Below are positions 11,138 to 22,149 of a stretch of DNA of 64,000 nucleotides, piece by piece. Under the pieces are notes generated by a model, which saw only the letters and a program-made list of their open reading frames with translations, did not search any database and was not told the origin of the DNA. Source of the DNA: Rapana venosa (taxonomy: Eukaryota; Mollusca; Gastropoda; Neogastropoda; Muricidae); contig CM054158.1 of assembly GCA_028751875.1 (NCBI GenBank), positions 16,313,371-16,377,370 of the forward strand. Reading direction: 5' to 3'. Position numbers and translations under genes: made by a program. Numbering within the stretch: the first letter of the stretch is position 1; the number at the start of each line of letters is the position of its first letter.

Positions 11138-11598
11138 TTTTTATCGTATGTTCTGTTGTGGTTTCTGCTACGTACTGCCGCGTGTATTGTGTTTACTTTG
11201 TTCTCCTTTCTACACGATGCAATATCTGTTTTAGTGGTTAAATACCATTTTTGTCGGTTTTCCTCGTATGTTTTCAAATCAATATCCATTTGTATGCTTT
11301 AAACAAAAATGACTATCCCCCTTGGTTTTCATTTTAAAGACTTCTCTTTGCAACTCTTTACGACTTGTACGCAAACATGAATTTCAGAGAACAAATTAAT
11401 TTAAAATACAGGTTAGAAAACCAAACCTGAAACTGTTAAAATGATTGCTGCTCTCAAACCACTGGAATAAATTCTCATGAAATATAGATATAAAAAGGTT
11501 GTGTGTTTTTGGTTGTGGTGTGTGGTAGTGTGTGTGTGATTGTGTTGTGTAAGGCGGGAAAATATACCCGTGACTCACTTCTGAAGTTTCAAGTTCGA

Positions 11599-11618
11599 CC
11601 CCCCCCCCCCCCCCCCCC
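11599..11618. repeat. 20-base C homopolymer
   Basis: Uninterrupted C run. The identical length appears in copy 2 at 27989-28008. Long homopolymers vary easily, so equal length argues that the two copies share one consensus source. Confidence 0.9.
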
Positions 11619-11799
11619 GATAAATATCAATACAAATCACACCCCGAAATCATTCGATGAACGATAAATCAATTCCCGTCTGCCAACGCTCCACACTCAT
11701 GCACACAATTAAAACTTTCCCCCTTCTGGAAAAGCCATTGCAACCATTAAAAAAATAACATCTCATCATCTCATCTCATCTAACTGGAAAATCTACAAA

Positions 11800-12240
11800 C
11801 TCTAGGTTAATTTCTCCTCTGACTTAAATTGTATGATTGCTGACACTGTTTGTCCATCGATTTTGTCTTCTTCACTGAATTCCATGCAGTACTGAAGATA
11901 TTTTGTCCAGGGTCCACTAGGAATAGTTTTCCTTATTTGTTTTCCTGCAAGCCTCGATGTCATTAGCACCAGAATTGTGATTTTTCCCTCCAAACTACTG
12001 TGACATTACTCATACTGTATCACCATTATGGTCTCAAAAATCACAACAGTGTCCGATAAAACACCTTGGACTTATTCCCAATGATATAACTATTCTCCAA
12101 CCACCCTTGACATAAATGCCTTCGTTGCTAAAGCTCTTTGATTCTGGATATCTTTGTGTCCCATTGTACTTCTTCATTGTGGCCCTTAAAGCACCATCAT
12201 CACATCGAACGCCTTTTTGAATCTTTAAACAGTACATTTC
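11800..12240 (-). other. Unrecognised mildly coding-like stretch
   Basis: Two short minus-strand open frames (11802-11993, 63 residues; 12034-12237, 67 residues) have ordinary amino-acid composition, unlike the microsatellite frames around them. I recognise no domain and no clear splice signals. The right edge of duplication A cuts through the second. It could be a decayed exon, a retroelement scrap or chance. Confidence 0.2.
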
Positions 12241-12241
12241 T

Positions 12242-12884
12242 GCTGATGCTGCTATTCTGTGTGAGAACTAGATGACAACATTTCAATAATGCATACACAC
12301 AGTGCGTCCTTGACATCATCCCTATAATTAAGAGCTCCTTAATGTGTAAAGTCCGCAGACCAAAATCTTACAATAGTCTAACCTAACCGCGAATGAAACA
12401 ATTACACAGACTGGTATAACTGGTATGAATGTAACTATTCAGATTTTATGGAGTATATAGATTCGATAATTGTATAAATTGGCATGGTTTATGGATTGAA
12501 TTTAATATTGAATTGTATACATGGCAGGATTGTATAGCTCTATATCGAATAAGTATAGAAAATCCATAATTGTATAGAGTTAGACTGTATGAACTACATA
12601 TATTGCATATTGTATAATATAACATAAACATCAGTATTTTTGTGTAGTGCTTTGTCTTTACTTTTTCCCCTTTTTAACCTGACTTCAATGTTTGAGTACC
12701 ACGCTAAAACTTTCAGGCTGTCTTATTGTTTGCTCCTGCCTGCTTGTATTTTTTTTATTATTTCCGTTATTGGCATTTCCCAGTGTCAAAACCCTCTTAT
12801 CCAAACTCACTCTGTCCTCACTCTCACACTACAATCCCTTGAGCCGCAGGTACACACTGGAAGATCTTTGGAAGGAGTCAATTT
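12242..12884. other. AT-rich sequence, no gene
   Basis: Contains scattered TTGTATA words between about 12420 and 12620. No gene or known repeat recognised. Confidence 0.5.
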
Positions 12885-13265
12885 TAAACTTTGCCTGCCA
12901 ACAAGTTTAACGAGTCTGGTCATCCCCACCTCGCCCTTTCCTTCCATGTTGACTAAAAAAATCGAACTAATGTCAAATCCTCGATAACTATATACCAGCC
13001 CCTGAGCAACGCCATCAAACATCTTGCCACACGTAAATCCTGTCCGTTTTTCGAAAGAGTAGCCATTGTTGCCGGGAACTATTACAAAGTTTACAAAACC
13101 GCATACACACGGACATGATGTAAAAAAGCACATTTGCTTATTCCATTATCCCTCAGATAAAAAAAGTCATCTACGCTTTGATTTTTCTTTACAAGATTTA
13201 CGCTAAATAAATTCCATATATTATTTATTATCATATTATTATTATTATTATTATTATTATTAAAA
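12885..13265 (+). mobile_element. SINE family B with (ATT)n tail
   Basis: Starts in a worn tRNA-like head (TTGCCTGCCAACAAG, CCCCACCTCGCCCTTTCC, comparable to 38000-38040). It continues through the family B body (ACATCTTGCCACACGTAAAT, GAAAGAGTAGCCATTGTTG) and ends with ACGCTTTGATTTTTCTTTAC, AAATAAATTCCATATATT and (ATT)n. The 3' end matches the LINE 3' tails at 355-415 and 40541-40660 and the element tail at 32725-33024. Confidence 0.75.
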
Positions 13266-13699
13266 AAGCGATGATTCATGTACCTCGCTGAACAGAAACC
13301 TACCCGACTTCAGAGGATTTCTCTTCTGAACAAGGTGCAGATCTATATTCAAACTTGTCACCAACACAGACTACTTAACATATCATTTCAAACCTTATCA
13401 TTCTAACGTAAGCCTTGGCATATCTTTTCTGACAGCAAATCCAGAACAATCTTTTTTGGCCTAGCTATCCCTCCCATTTTTCTGAAAGCCTTTGCCTGTC
13501 ATCTCTGGCATAACTGGCCCTATTCAAACTCTAGGTCGACTTCATCCTTAGGTTTAAAACGCAACGAGGCTTATCAATATTTGGCCGCATTGACTACCAC
13601 CCAAACACCCTGCACTAAATTCTGGATTTACGTGGTTGTTTTCATGGTCATTTCATAAAACGACGTAAGAAAGATTTCATCTCATGCCCGAAGTAAATA
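13266..13699. other. No recognised feature
   Basis: Noncoding-looking sequence without repeats that I recognise. Confidence 0.5.
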
Positions 13700-13945
13700 A
13701 AGTGTACCCATATCCTATAAAGCCTAGAGCGACTCAGAAACCTCAACTCTTACGCACATATTGGAGGTGGCGCCCATCTCCTCTCCCCGCTCTTTACCTT
13801 CCCTTCCTAAAGTACAGTACCCATTACACTTGCCACTTGGGGAACTGTACTACCAAAGGCGCGCAAACGTCACCCATCCGCCTGTAACCACGCTCGACTT
13901 TGCTTAACTTACTCGAAAGCGATGCTCCACATTATTAGGTTCGAC
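13700..13945 (-). mobile_element. SINE family A, chimeric tRNA/5S-like (worn copy)
   Basis: On the minus strand, 13910 to 13868 reads AAGTTAAGCAAAGTCGAGCG, TGGTTACAGGCGGATGGGTG, then ACG, which resembles the A box, intermediate element and C box of 5S rRNA. GCGCGCCTTTGG, GTACAGTTCCCC and GGAGAGGAGATGGGCGCCAC follow. The 5' tRNA-like part is decayed. Five other copies are listed separately. Confidence 0.75.
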
Positions 13946-15059
13946 TATATTTACAACAATGGCAGACCAACCATGAGGTACCCTCCTGATGGGCGACTTC
14001 CACCATTTGTTTTGATGACTTTCCGTAACTTTTGACTGCAAGGCATCAACACGAACTCACACAGAAAAATATCACGATAAACCACACGAGTCACCAGAAG
14101 ACAAGCAACATAACGGCCATAAAATTTTCTTTCATTGCAAAATAACTGTTTTTTGTTGTTTGTTTTTATTTGTTGTTTTTTGTTTTTGTTGTTTTGAGAT
14201 GATATATATGATTATGCTGTGGTCAAGAGAATGAGAGAGAGGAAAAGCGAAGAGAGAATGTATATAATGCTTCAGGCTGTACCTACGCCTCCCTTGATAC
14301 ATATCCCCAGCATCAACGACCCGTGACACAGCCACCTTGCATTTAGCAGTATTTCGCTTCTCCGTCTCTTCTTCAACGAAACGCTCAGAACACAAAATCC
14401 TTTTCTTCACTACATAGCATAATCGATGCGCTCCTCAACGCCTACAATAACACCCAAGTATAATTTGCAAGGAAAAAATTTTCTTTCATAAGTTTTCTGA
14501 ACAAAAGCAGATAATGACAAGAAGGCAAAAATAAGACCAGAAGGAGTATGAGAAGAGAACAGAGGCCAAAACAAGAAGATAGAAAAGAGAATTTCAAAAG
14601 TGGAGATCGTTTTAGACTGACATCCCCCACACCACACAGTTACAACCTTAGTTTTCTTTGCATAACTCCACAAACCCTCCATGATCATGCTGATCACGTG
14701 CCCAGCTTCATAACACCCATCCAGCTCATTTATTTCTGATAGAAGCTGATACGATTTTTAAAAAAAAAAACTTTATGGATTCACTGTATCTTTTTCACCA
14801 GAGAACAAATCACCAAACAACTCTCCCCCCCCCCCCCCCCCCCACATGATGGCTGATCTCGGTCTCATTAATGAATCAAGTCTGGCCAGTTTGCGGGTTT
14901 CATGCATGTATATTTGTTTATATTTTTTTAATTACATTTATTCTTATTTTTCGTAGATAATTAATAAACACTCATGTCTTTTTTTTACAATCATTCCCCG
15001 TGCATACAGTGTTAGATTTTGTCTTCGTTTCTCCCACAATTACAATGGCCTCTCTTCAG
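13946..15059. other. No gene; 19-base C run inside
   Basis: Mixed noncoding sequence with a G/T-rich patch at 14150-14195 and a C homopolymer at 14825-14843. Nothing else recognised. Confidence 0.5.
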
Positions 15060-15258
15060 AAAGCATAATGATTTAACGTGTACGCAAGATTTAGCTGCAT
15101 TCGCCACACGGACTTCGATTTAATCTAATCCTAGACTATTGCAGGATGAGCCCTGATTTAACGTCCAAGAAAAAACCAAACCCTCTTGAACTAATTCGAA
15201 CCCGTCCGCATCACGACGCAATGTGCGTGACTCTAACCACCAGGCTATCCCTCCCCAC
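15060..15258 (-). mobile_element. SINE family B, tRNA head and part of body
   Basis: The minus strand begins GGGGAGGGATAGCCTGGTGG (A box), has a B box GGGTTCGAATTA, and continues to GTGTGGCGAATGCAGC and TCTTGCGTACACGTTAAATC, the family B body. The 3' end is not clear. Confidence 0.7.
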
Positions 15259-15384
15259 AATTCAACCCATTGCAAGCCTACGTTCTAACTAACGAAAAGT
15301 ACATTCTTTAACATGGAAGGATGTTATACCAAATATCCACGAAAGAAAGACTTGGTTCATATCTCCAGTTAAGAGTTTGGATCA

Positions 15385-15655
15385 CGAGTAAAGGATCCTA
15401 TAAATATTGTCTATGGAGCAGGCGTCAGAGATCTCACTTCTCCGGGGCCAGCTCATATTGAGCGGGCCCCATCTCCTCTCCCTCGCTACTTAATACACCT
15501 TTCCTGACCTCAAGAGGGCAGGACCATTCCACCGGTACCTGGGGACTGTAACTGAAGCCAAAGCACAAACCGTCACCCTCCAACTGGTAACCACCTCGAC
15601 GCTGCTAACTGGCTGGGGAAAGCGAGCCCGACCACAGACTATCCCTCCCCCATTT
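15385..15655 (-). mobile_element. SINE family A, chimeric tRNA/5S-like
   Basis: The minus strand gives GGGGGAGGGATAGTCTGTGG, GGGCTCGCTTTCCCCAGCCA, GTTAGCAGCGTCGAGGTGG, TTACCAGTTGGAGGGTGACG (5S-like core, about 15611-15571), then GGAGAGGAGATGGGGCCCGC and AGAGATCTCTGACGCC. Compared with the cleaner copy at 45072 it has several single-base losses. Confidence 0.8.
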
Positions 15656-16216
15656 TCAGTGAGTAGACAGACAAAAATGACTTCGCTAAATTCGCCTCTC
15701 TTCAAAATAGTCATCTCTTCGCAGCTGCCTATCTATAATCTTCAAAATTGTGAAACACCGCTTCATTTCATGACTGTTTAACGAATATGCCATTTTCTGC
15801 GATTTTAAGAGACCCTTTTCTTTTGCTTCACAAGAGTACTGATTACTGATCGGTCCAAAGCATTATCTCCTGCCTACCTGCAAGATTTCTTGGTGCGAAA
15901 GGCAGTTAGAGTTTTTTCTATTCATTTTTGTCATTCCTCCTAAGCTCCATGTATCATCAAGTAGATTGTTTAGTAGCAACCGTTGCCCACCTTCCTTCTC
16001 CTCCCACACAACGATAAAGGTACCGCATTCCGTCTTCGAAATATTAGCGTATCATTGCCTCTGATGTTTACTTAAATGACCGCTGTTATTACGACTCGTT
16101 GCTCTTTGTGAGTAAGTAACTGGTTATCTGATAAAGATTTTATTCATTGTAATCGGCTCACTCCAACACACTCATGTGGTTTATGTCATAATGCGTGCGG
16201 CGCGTTGTGCGAACGC
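15656..16216. other. No recognised feature
   Basis: Noncoding-looking unique sequence. Confidence 0.5.
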
Positions 16217-16292
16217 CCCCCTCCCCCCCTTCCCTCTCTCCTCTCTCTCCTTTTTCTCTCACTCTCTCTTTCTCTCTCTCTCTCTCTTCTCA

Positions 16293-16341
<49 letters not shown>

Positions 16342-16372
16342 CTCGCCTCTCTCCACTCTCTCTCTCTCTCAC
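16217..16372. repeat. CT microsatellite
   Basis: About 150 bp, mostly uninterrupted CT. Ser/Leu open frames over it in three frames are artefacts of the repeat. Confidence 0.95.
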
Positions 16373-17100
16373 TCTCTGCGTTTTTGTGATATCAAATAAA
16401 TCTATAGAAATTCTTTTATTTTTGAGATAATGAATGAGCCACCCATATACATTTTTAACATTCATCCCCCCCTTAGGATGTTGTGGATGGAAAATCGGAT
16501 GTGTGTGATGTGTGATGCCCCGCAACGCTGACTTTTGCATGTGCATGTATATTTACACCTGTCAGTTTTTTATGAATGCTTTGGTGTTGCGATGTTTCTT
16601 TTTATTCTTGTATTGAGCGGCTGAGATGGATAATTGTTTAATTTTTTTGGTGTGACGGTTTCCTTTTGGGCTGGTTGGTATGTGGTTGAACCCACTATTT
16701 CTTATTTTGAGATAAATAACAGATTTGAAATCGAATATGTTTAAAATACACCCCCCACTCCCATGTTTTTTTTTTTTTTTTTGGTGTGTACACACCACGC
16801 TCCCACCCCTCACCCCCAACAACACAAGTACAACCTAAACTCACACACATACACACACATACACATACACAACCCACACTACCACGCAGACGCGCGCATA
16901 ACTGCACACACTCACACACCTTGTCACATACCAGTCACAAAGAAACATCACATTCCTCATACACATTTCCTCCTCAAAAAAAAACCAAACCAAATCACTT
17001 CAAATCTCCACCCCCCACCCCCCCCCCACTAAAACCCTCCCACCCCCCACCCCCTCCCCAACCAGTATCATCAAATACATCAATAAAAACAAACAAACCA
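16373..17100. other. AC/C-rich low-complexity stretch
   Basis: Includes a T run at 16766-16782, CA-rich sequence at 16840-16920 and a C-rich patch at 17005-17060. The Thr/His/Pro open frames are composition-driven. No gene seen. Confidence 0.6.
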
Positions 17101-19811
17101 TGATATAATCTCTACCTTATTTAAGCACTCATAAAACACTGAAATGAACAGTGTAAACCACCTCAAAAATAAATTACAATAATAATTAAGGCGACAGAGA
17201 GAAATTACTTAATGACTCAGTATGAAACAACCAAATGCAAAAACTCCAACGACACTGATCACACTTTACAACAACTGTTCAACATTGGTTGCAATCACAG
17301 CTGCTGAAGAAACGCAGTCTTCAAAGCGACCGAGATGGCAAGGGTGAGAAAGGTGGGAAAATGGGAGGAAACACCACAAGCTTTCACACAACACACATGA
17401 CCTCCTAGGCCAACCTGGAAGTAAGGTCCTCCCTCACGTCCATGCAAGCACATCCAGGCTACACCACACAAAAGGCCACACACTAGCCAAAAAGCTCCCA
17501 CACCACTGGCAGCAGCAACCACACACCTGAATCGCTACTGCAACGACAGTAACGACTTCGAACAACCGACAATGACGACGACACCCATTTCGAAAATGAG
17601 AAAGATCCATTCATTCCAGCAACGGAGTTCGCCTGTCGTAGGCTCATGCGCCGCCATTAAACTTCTGGATGCTGAAGAATCCGGATTCGGATTCGGGTGT
17701 TTCTTCATGTATAGGTCAAAGCCGCTTAATGGAGGTAACGCACATGATATCAATTGAAACACACGCAGTAAGATCCAAAATATACTAATTCTACAGAACT
17801 GAATGCATATGATAACAATGTGTTCCCGACAGATTAAGTCTCGAAGCTGAAAATGTTTTATAAATTACTAGCAACATTACGGACGACTCGCAGGAAGGAT
17901 GATGACACTAACAAGTTAATTTAGACAATGAGCTGTCTATAATATTGGCTTAATAAAACTTCTCGGATCGTATTAGAACTGGCAACAAAGAACAAAATGG
18001 AACTTTGCTTTCTTCTGGCCTCATTACAAATCAAATCACATACTGAATTATTATCTAATAATATACAGCTATCTCTGATACACAAAGCGAATCTTTCTTA
18101 AAACATTAATATGTATCCAATCTAGCCTTATATATAGCTCAAATCAAAACGTTACAAACCCTTCTGTTCACTTAAACTTTCCTATACTAATATGATCTGA
18201 CCATTTCTGGCCCAGAACAATCTACTAAACATGACAAAAATAATTATAACCTAACACGCGGACTTGCAGGGCAGGCTCCAACCACCGAAGCGCTACAACC
18301 CCCCAACACCCCCAACACTGAAACCATCACAGTGCTGTCTAATCTGTGTCTGTGTCTTAGTGCTGTCTACTCTGTACATGTTTAACAAAGATGAATCACA
18401 CACAACATAATCCAACCCCCAGAAAATAACAGTGCGAACATGCACTAGGCACAAGAATCCCAATCATAGCACCTGAATTTGTATGCCCAAAACAGAATGA
18501 CAGTATTGGCTGAAATAACATTCTCTAATTCGAAAATTCAAGTACAAGCGTAAATAATAATGATTTCATTTGATTTACTCCAACCAACCACACAGCCACA
18601 TCATAGCTGTCACCATAATGGGTAATCACTTCACAACCCCGCAACATATACCTTAAACGAAATTCAAAATCAAATATCGAACATCATCACACAACATTCA
18701 AAACAAAGAGCCATGATTGAATATTGAAATAAAAAAAAAATGTTCACAGGAATGTATATAATCTATCGACCAATATCACATAACTCAAGGTTATTCACCT
18801 AACCACACTCCTCTGGAAATTATTCTGACTATCAGTGTTTCGGTAACTCAACTGAACGCTGACATAAGCACGAGGTCTTTAACTTGTATTTTGATTCTTC
18901 ATCTGGTGCAGATACACCAACGGAATAAGTCACTGGCAGGGCTGTGCTTGAACTGACATGAGATCGAAACTATTCCCATGGGTCATCGCATCATGTTTTT
19001 TTCAACTCACATCCATTCTTGCATTCTATCCTCACCTACTTAATCACTCAAACTCCAGACGCGAATCAAGGACTAGAAAAGCATGAATTTTAATGCCACA
19101 CGTGGGCTGCTAAGTGACCTATCGCTCTGTACATGACAGGGTTTCATTTCCAAGAAAATCCCATGAATACATTTTCCTGAAATAACTGTCAGAAAAAAGG
19201 AATTGCCATTGTTTAGGTTTGTTAACTTGTCGCTAAAAATCGTTACTTGTATATTATTGCATTTTATGCTTCAGCAGTATGATATCAAATAAACGAGCAG
19301 AAGAGAAGAAGAAGAAAAAATGAAAAATAACAATGTCAAATTTTATTTATAAGTTATAGAATAAGCAGAAACAATTCTTTCACATCCACCCCTGCACAAC
19401 AACAACAACAACCAATAACAAAAAACCCAAAATATCGAAATAATTTACGTCTTCAGAGACAAAGTGGAACATGCCACTTTAACTTCATCCTGACCCCTGC
19501 ATAAACAGACCTGGCAGTGACCACTTTAAACTTTCGGGACGACCAGGCACACGATTTCAAGACCAAAGATACAACCTTTAGTTCCACTTACAACATGCAA
19601 CATGCCTCTCGTACGGATAATTGCACATTGGCGAACTGTCACTGTTCACGGTAAGCTGGAAGCCGCGACACGTTCCGTACCATTACAACACCCACACAGG
19701 AAAACACACCCGCCCTGCTTCGTTATGTAAGGAATGCAAGCACCTAATACTTATTTTTTTGAAAGTAATGGAAAGCTTATTTGCTTGTGTGTACACTTAT
19801 TTACTTAATAG

Positions 19812-19815
<4 letters not shown>
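17101..19815. other. Gene-poor AT-rich stretch
   Basis: 2.7 kb with no open frame over 75 residues and no LINE, SINE or RNA gene recognised. It probably represents intergenic or intronic sequence. Confidence 0.5.
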
Positions 19816-19851
<36 letters not shown>

Positions 19852-19884
19852 GTGGTGTGTGTGTGTGTGTGTTGTGTGTGTGCT
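19816..19884. repeat. GT microsatellite
   Basis: (GT)n with two TTGT interruptions. Confidence 0.95.
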
Positions 19885-20375
19885 GCCTAACTTCACATCT
19901 CCATCCCCCCCTTCCTCTGCCTCCTTCACATCCGCCCCCCCCCCCCATCCCTGCTTCGTCCCTTGCAAGCATCCTGTCACACACAGTCAACATATACCCA
20001 CCCCCACACCCATCATTTCAGTTATCTTGTGGTTCACATTAACAACTTTCTTATACTAGCCAAAGGACATTAACTACATCCATTGGCAAACTTCTGGTTT
20101 CCTACTTTTCAGTTGATGCAACACAACTGTTCAGTTTCTTTTAAAGGGGTTTAAAATGAAATACAAAGTTTTAAAAAGAGAAAATACAGCCATCGGCATA
20201 TAGGACTGACAGGACAGGAAATGTTAAATTCACTGTTATGACGCACTTGTCGAAAGAATGAAGGGCAATTTTCTTTTCTGTGAAATGGCCCAGCGTGTGT
20301 CTTCAGCAAAGACAGGATCCCTAGATCAGCGCTCACTTGGCCGACGGGGAAGAAGCACCCAAGCTATCTCCTTGA
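19885..20375. other. No recognised feature
   Basis: Pyrimidine-rich for the first 130 bp, then ordinary sequence. No gene seen. Confidence 0.5.
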
Positions 20376-20407
20376 GGGGGGGGTAGGGGGGGGGGGGGGG
20401 GGGGGGG
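20376..20407. repeat. G-rich homopolymer run
   Basis: G8-TA-G22, so G-quadruplex-capable in principle. Confidence 0.9.
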
Positions 20408-22149
20408 AGCTGGAACACACAATTCCGTGTGTTTAATCTCACTCGGACGGCCCAATTCTCTCCCTTGCTTTCGCCCCACCAACACCCCATTTTTGAATGG
20501 TTATACAAAAAATCATGAAAAACTCAAACACATAGAAGAAAATAAAAACATACTGGTTATACATATATAAAAATTGAAGCTCGCACTTATAAAACCCGTT
20601 ATAGACCTTATCAGACCCTTCTATTTTGCTTCTGACACTTATCAACAATGCGGCATTCGCTACTACTACAACGGCAAACAAAGAGCTCGGAACACACAAA
20701 TCACCTAAACCACTGCATTTGACGTTGAAACAGCTCACGAACTATGTTAGCGCACGAGTCATGTCTCATGCAGCGGCCACATGAAACAATCTAGCCAAAA
20801 AGCAAATCCCTATACGGCATCGTCAAACCGTGGCTTTACACCGTTCCCTAGAGAAACAGCCGTCCTCTAATTTTAATCCAAAGATGGCCAATCCAAAACC
20901 AGTCCGGCTGATGCAATCGTGACGCATTTCTCTGTGTGCTCCTCTCCTGCCTCTACCCTTGCCTCAGAACGGCATCCTGGATGGAATGTGCAAGGCAGTT
21001 TTGGCTTTGTAGCGATCCTGGGCGAAGCTCCGAGCTTCGCAATGAGAAATTACTGCCACAGTCTTTGCCACCCAAGGTCTCTTTAGTTTATTTTTTTACA
21101 AGATATCACAATAATATTCCAATTTATCATTATCATCATCATCATCACATCCATCCATCATCATCGTTATTATTATTATAATATATATTATTATCCATCC
21201 GTGTGCCATTCAGTTAAATCAAAACACAACACCAGTGTCTTCTGTTCTGTACTTATATCATTCATCCTTCCTAACTGACACACAATGGCCTACACTTCTG
21301 AAAGTAAACGTGTGTGTGCCGATGCCTCTGCATTTTTTTGCACACGTATTCGGTTTTGTAAATCTCATCCAATGATTTTGCAGAGTGATCAGTAATACAG
21401 ATATTACTTCAGGCAAGAGTTCCTTTAAACGGGTAACTTGTGATCAATGAGCCTGAGCCATAAATTAAGCCCCACACTCAAACTAGCATGCCATCAGCTC
21501 AATATCAAAAGAAACACATTTTAACACAATCAACATGAAATTGACTATAGGCCTAATCAAATACACGGCCTTATGTGGGAAACAATTTCCTGCTTAACTT
21601 TCATACCGTGAAACCTCAAGATCTATCCTAAAAGAGGAAAAAAAAAGAAATAAGTGTTTTTTTCTTCTTGCTAATGGTCATCTTTAGGAGGATTTATTTG
21701 GACAGATTACGAAGAAATTTAACACAAGATAATTTGATTATATATTTATTTAAATTGATTTTTTGGTCAGGTCAGTCAAAGAATTATCTGTTACTGCTAC
21801 TGGTATCTCCATGTAACCCAGTACACTTCGTATGTCGGGAGAAACCCCAAAGAGAAAACATAGACTTGAAGAGATTGCCCACCAAGGAAACCGAAGCCCA
21901 CAGAAAAGACATGAGAGAACAGATACAACAGCCAAGATGATACCGTCGGCGAGGCTTCGGTTTACCAACGGCCACGCTTTCCATTGACAACAACACCAGG
22001 GTGGAAGTGACAAGCAGCTACTGGAGTTAAAAACATATTTAAGCTCCTGGGTTCAGAGAACAGATCACCATTGAACATGAACGTCCGTACAACTCTACCA
22101 GTGCGAAAAATCAAAGACAAGAGTATACTTCTACATCTATCTATCTGTC
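20408..22149. other. No recognised gene
   Basis: Contains CAT/ATT simple sequence at 21128-21195 and the small inverted repeat GCGAAGC/GCTTCGC near 21023-21041. The open frame at 21668-21940 shows no domain that I recognise. Confidence 0.45.

Larger units (their letters stand above)
8124..12241. repeat. Duplication A, copy 1 (4,118 bp)
   Basis: Repeated as a direct copy at 24514-28631, offset 16,390 bp throughout, with no difference that I could find by eye, including in long microsatellites and a 20-base C run. Both junctions are abrupt: the left lies within T-rich sequence (…CCCTTTTTTCTAATTTTTTG) and the right is at AGTACATTTCT. Content: GT/CA and CT microsatellites, a decayed LINE, and no recognised gene. 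Confidence 0.95.

Noticed and set aside
21023..21041. Hairpin GCGAAGC/GCTTCGC resembling a bacterial terminator
   Set aside because: No T run and no gene upstream. A 7-bp stem is expected by chance in a 64-kb eukaryotic window.
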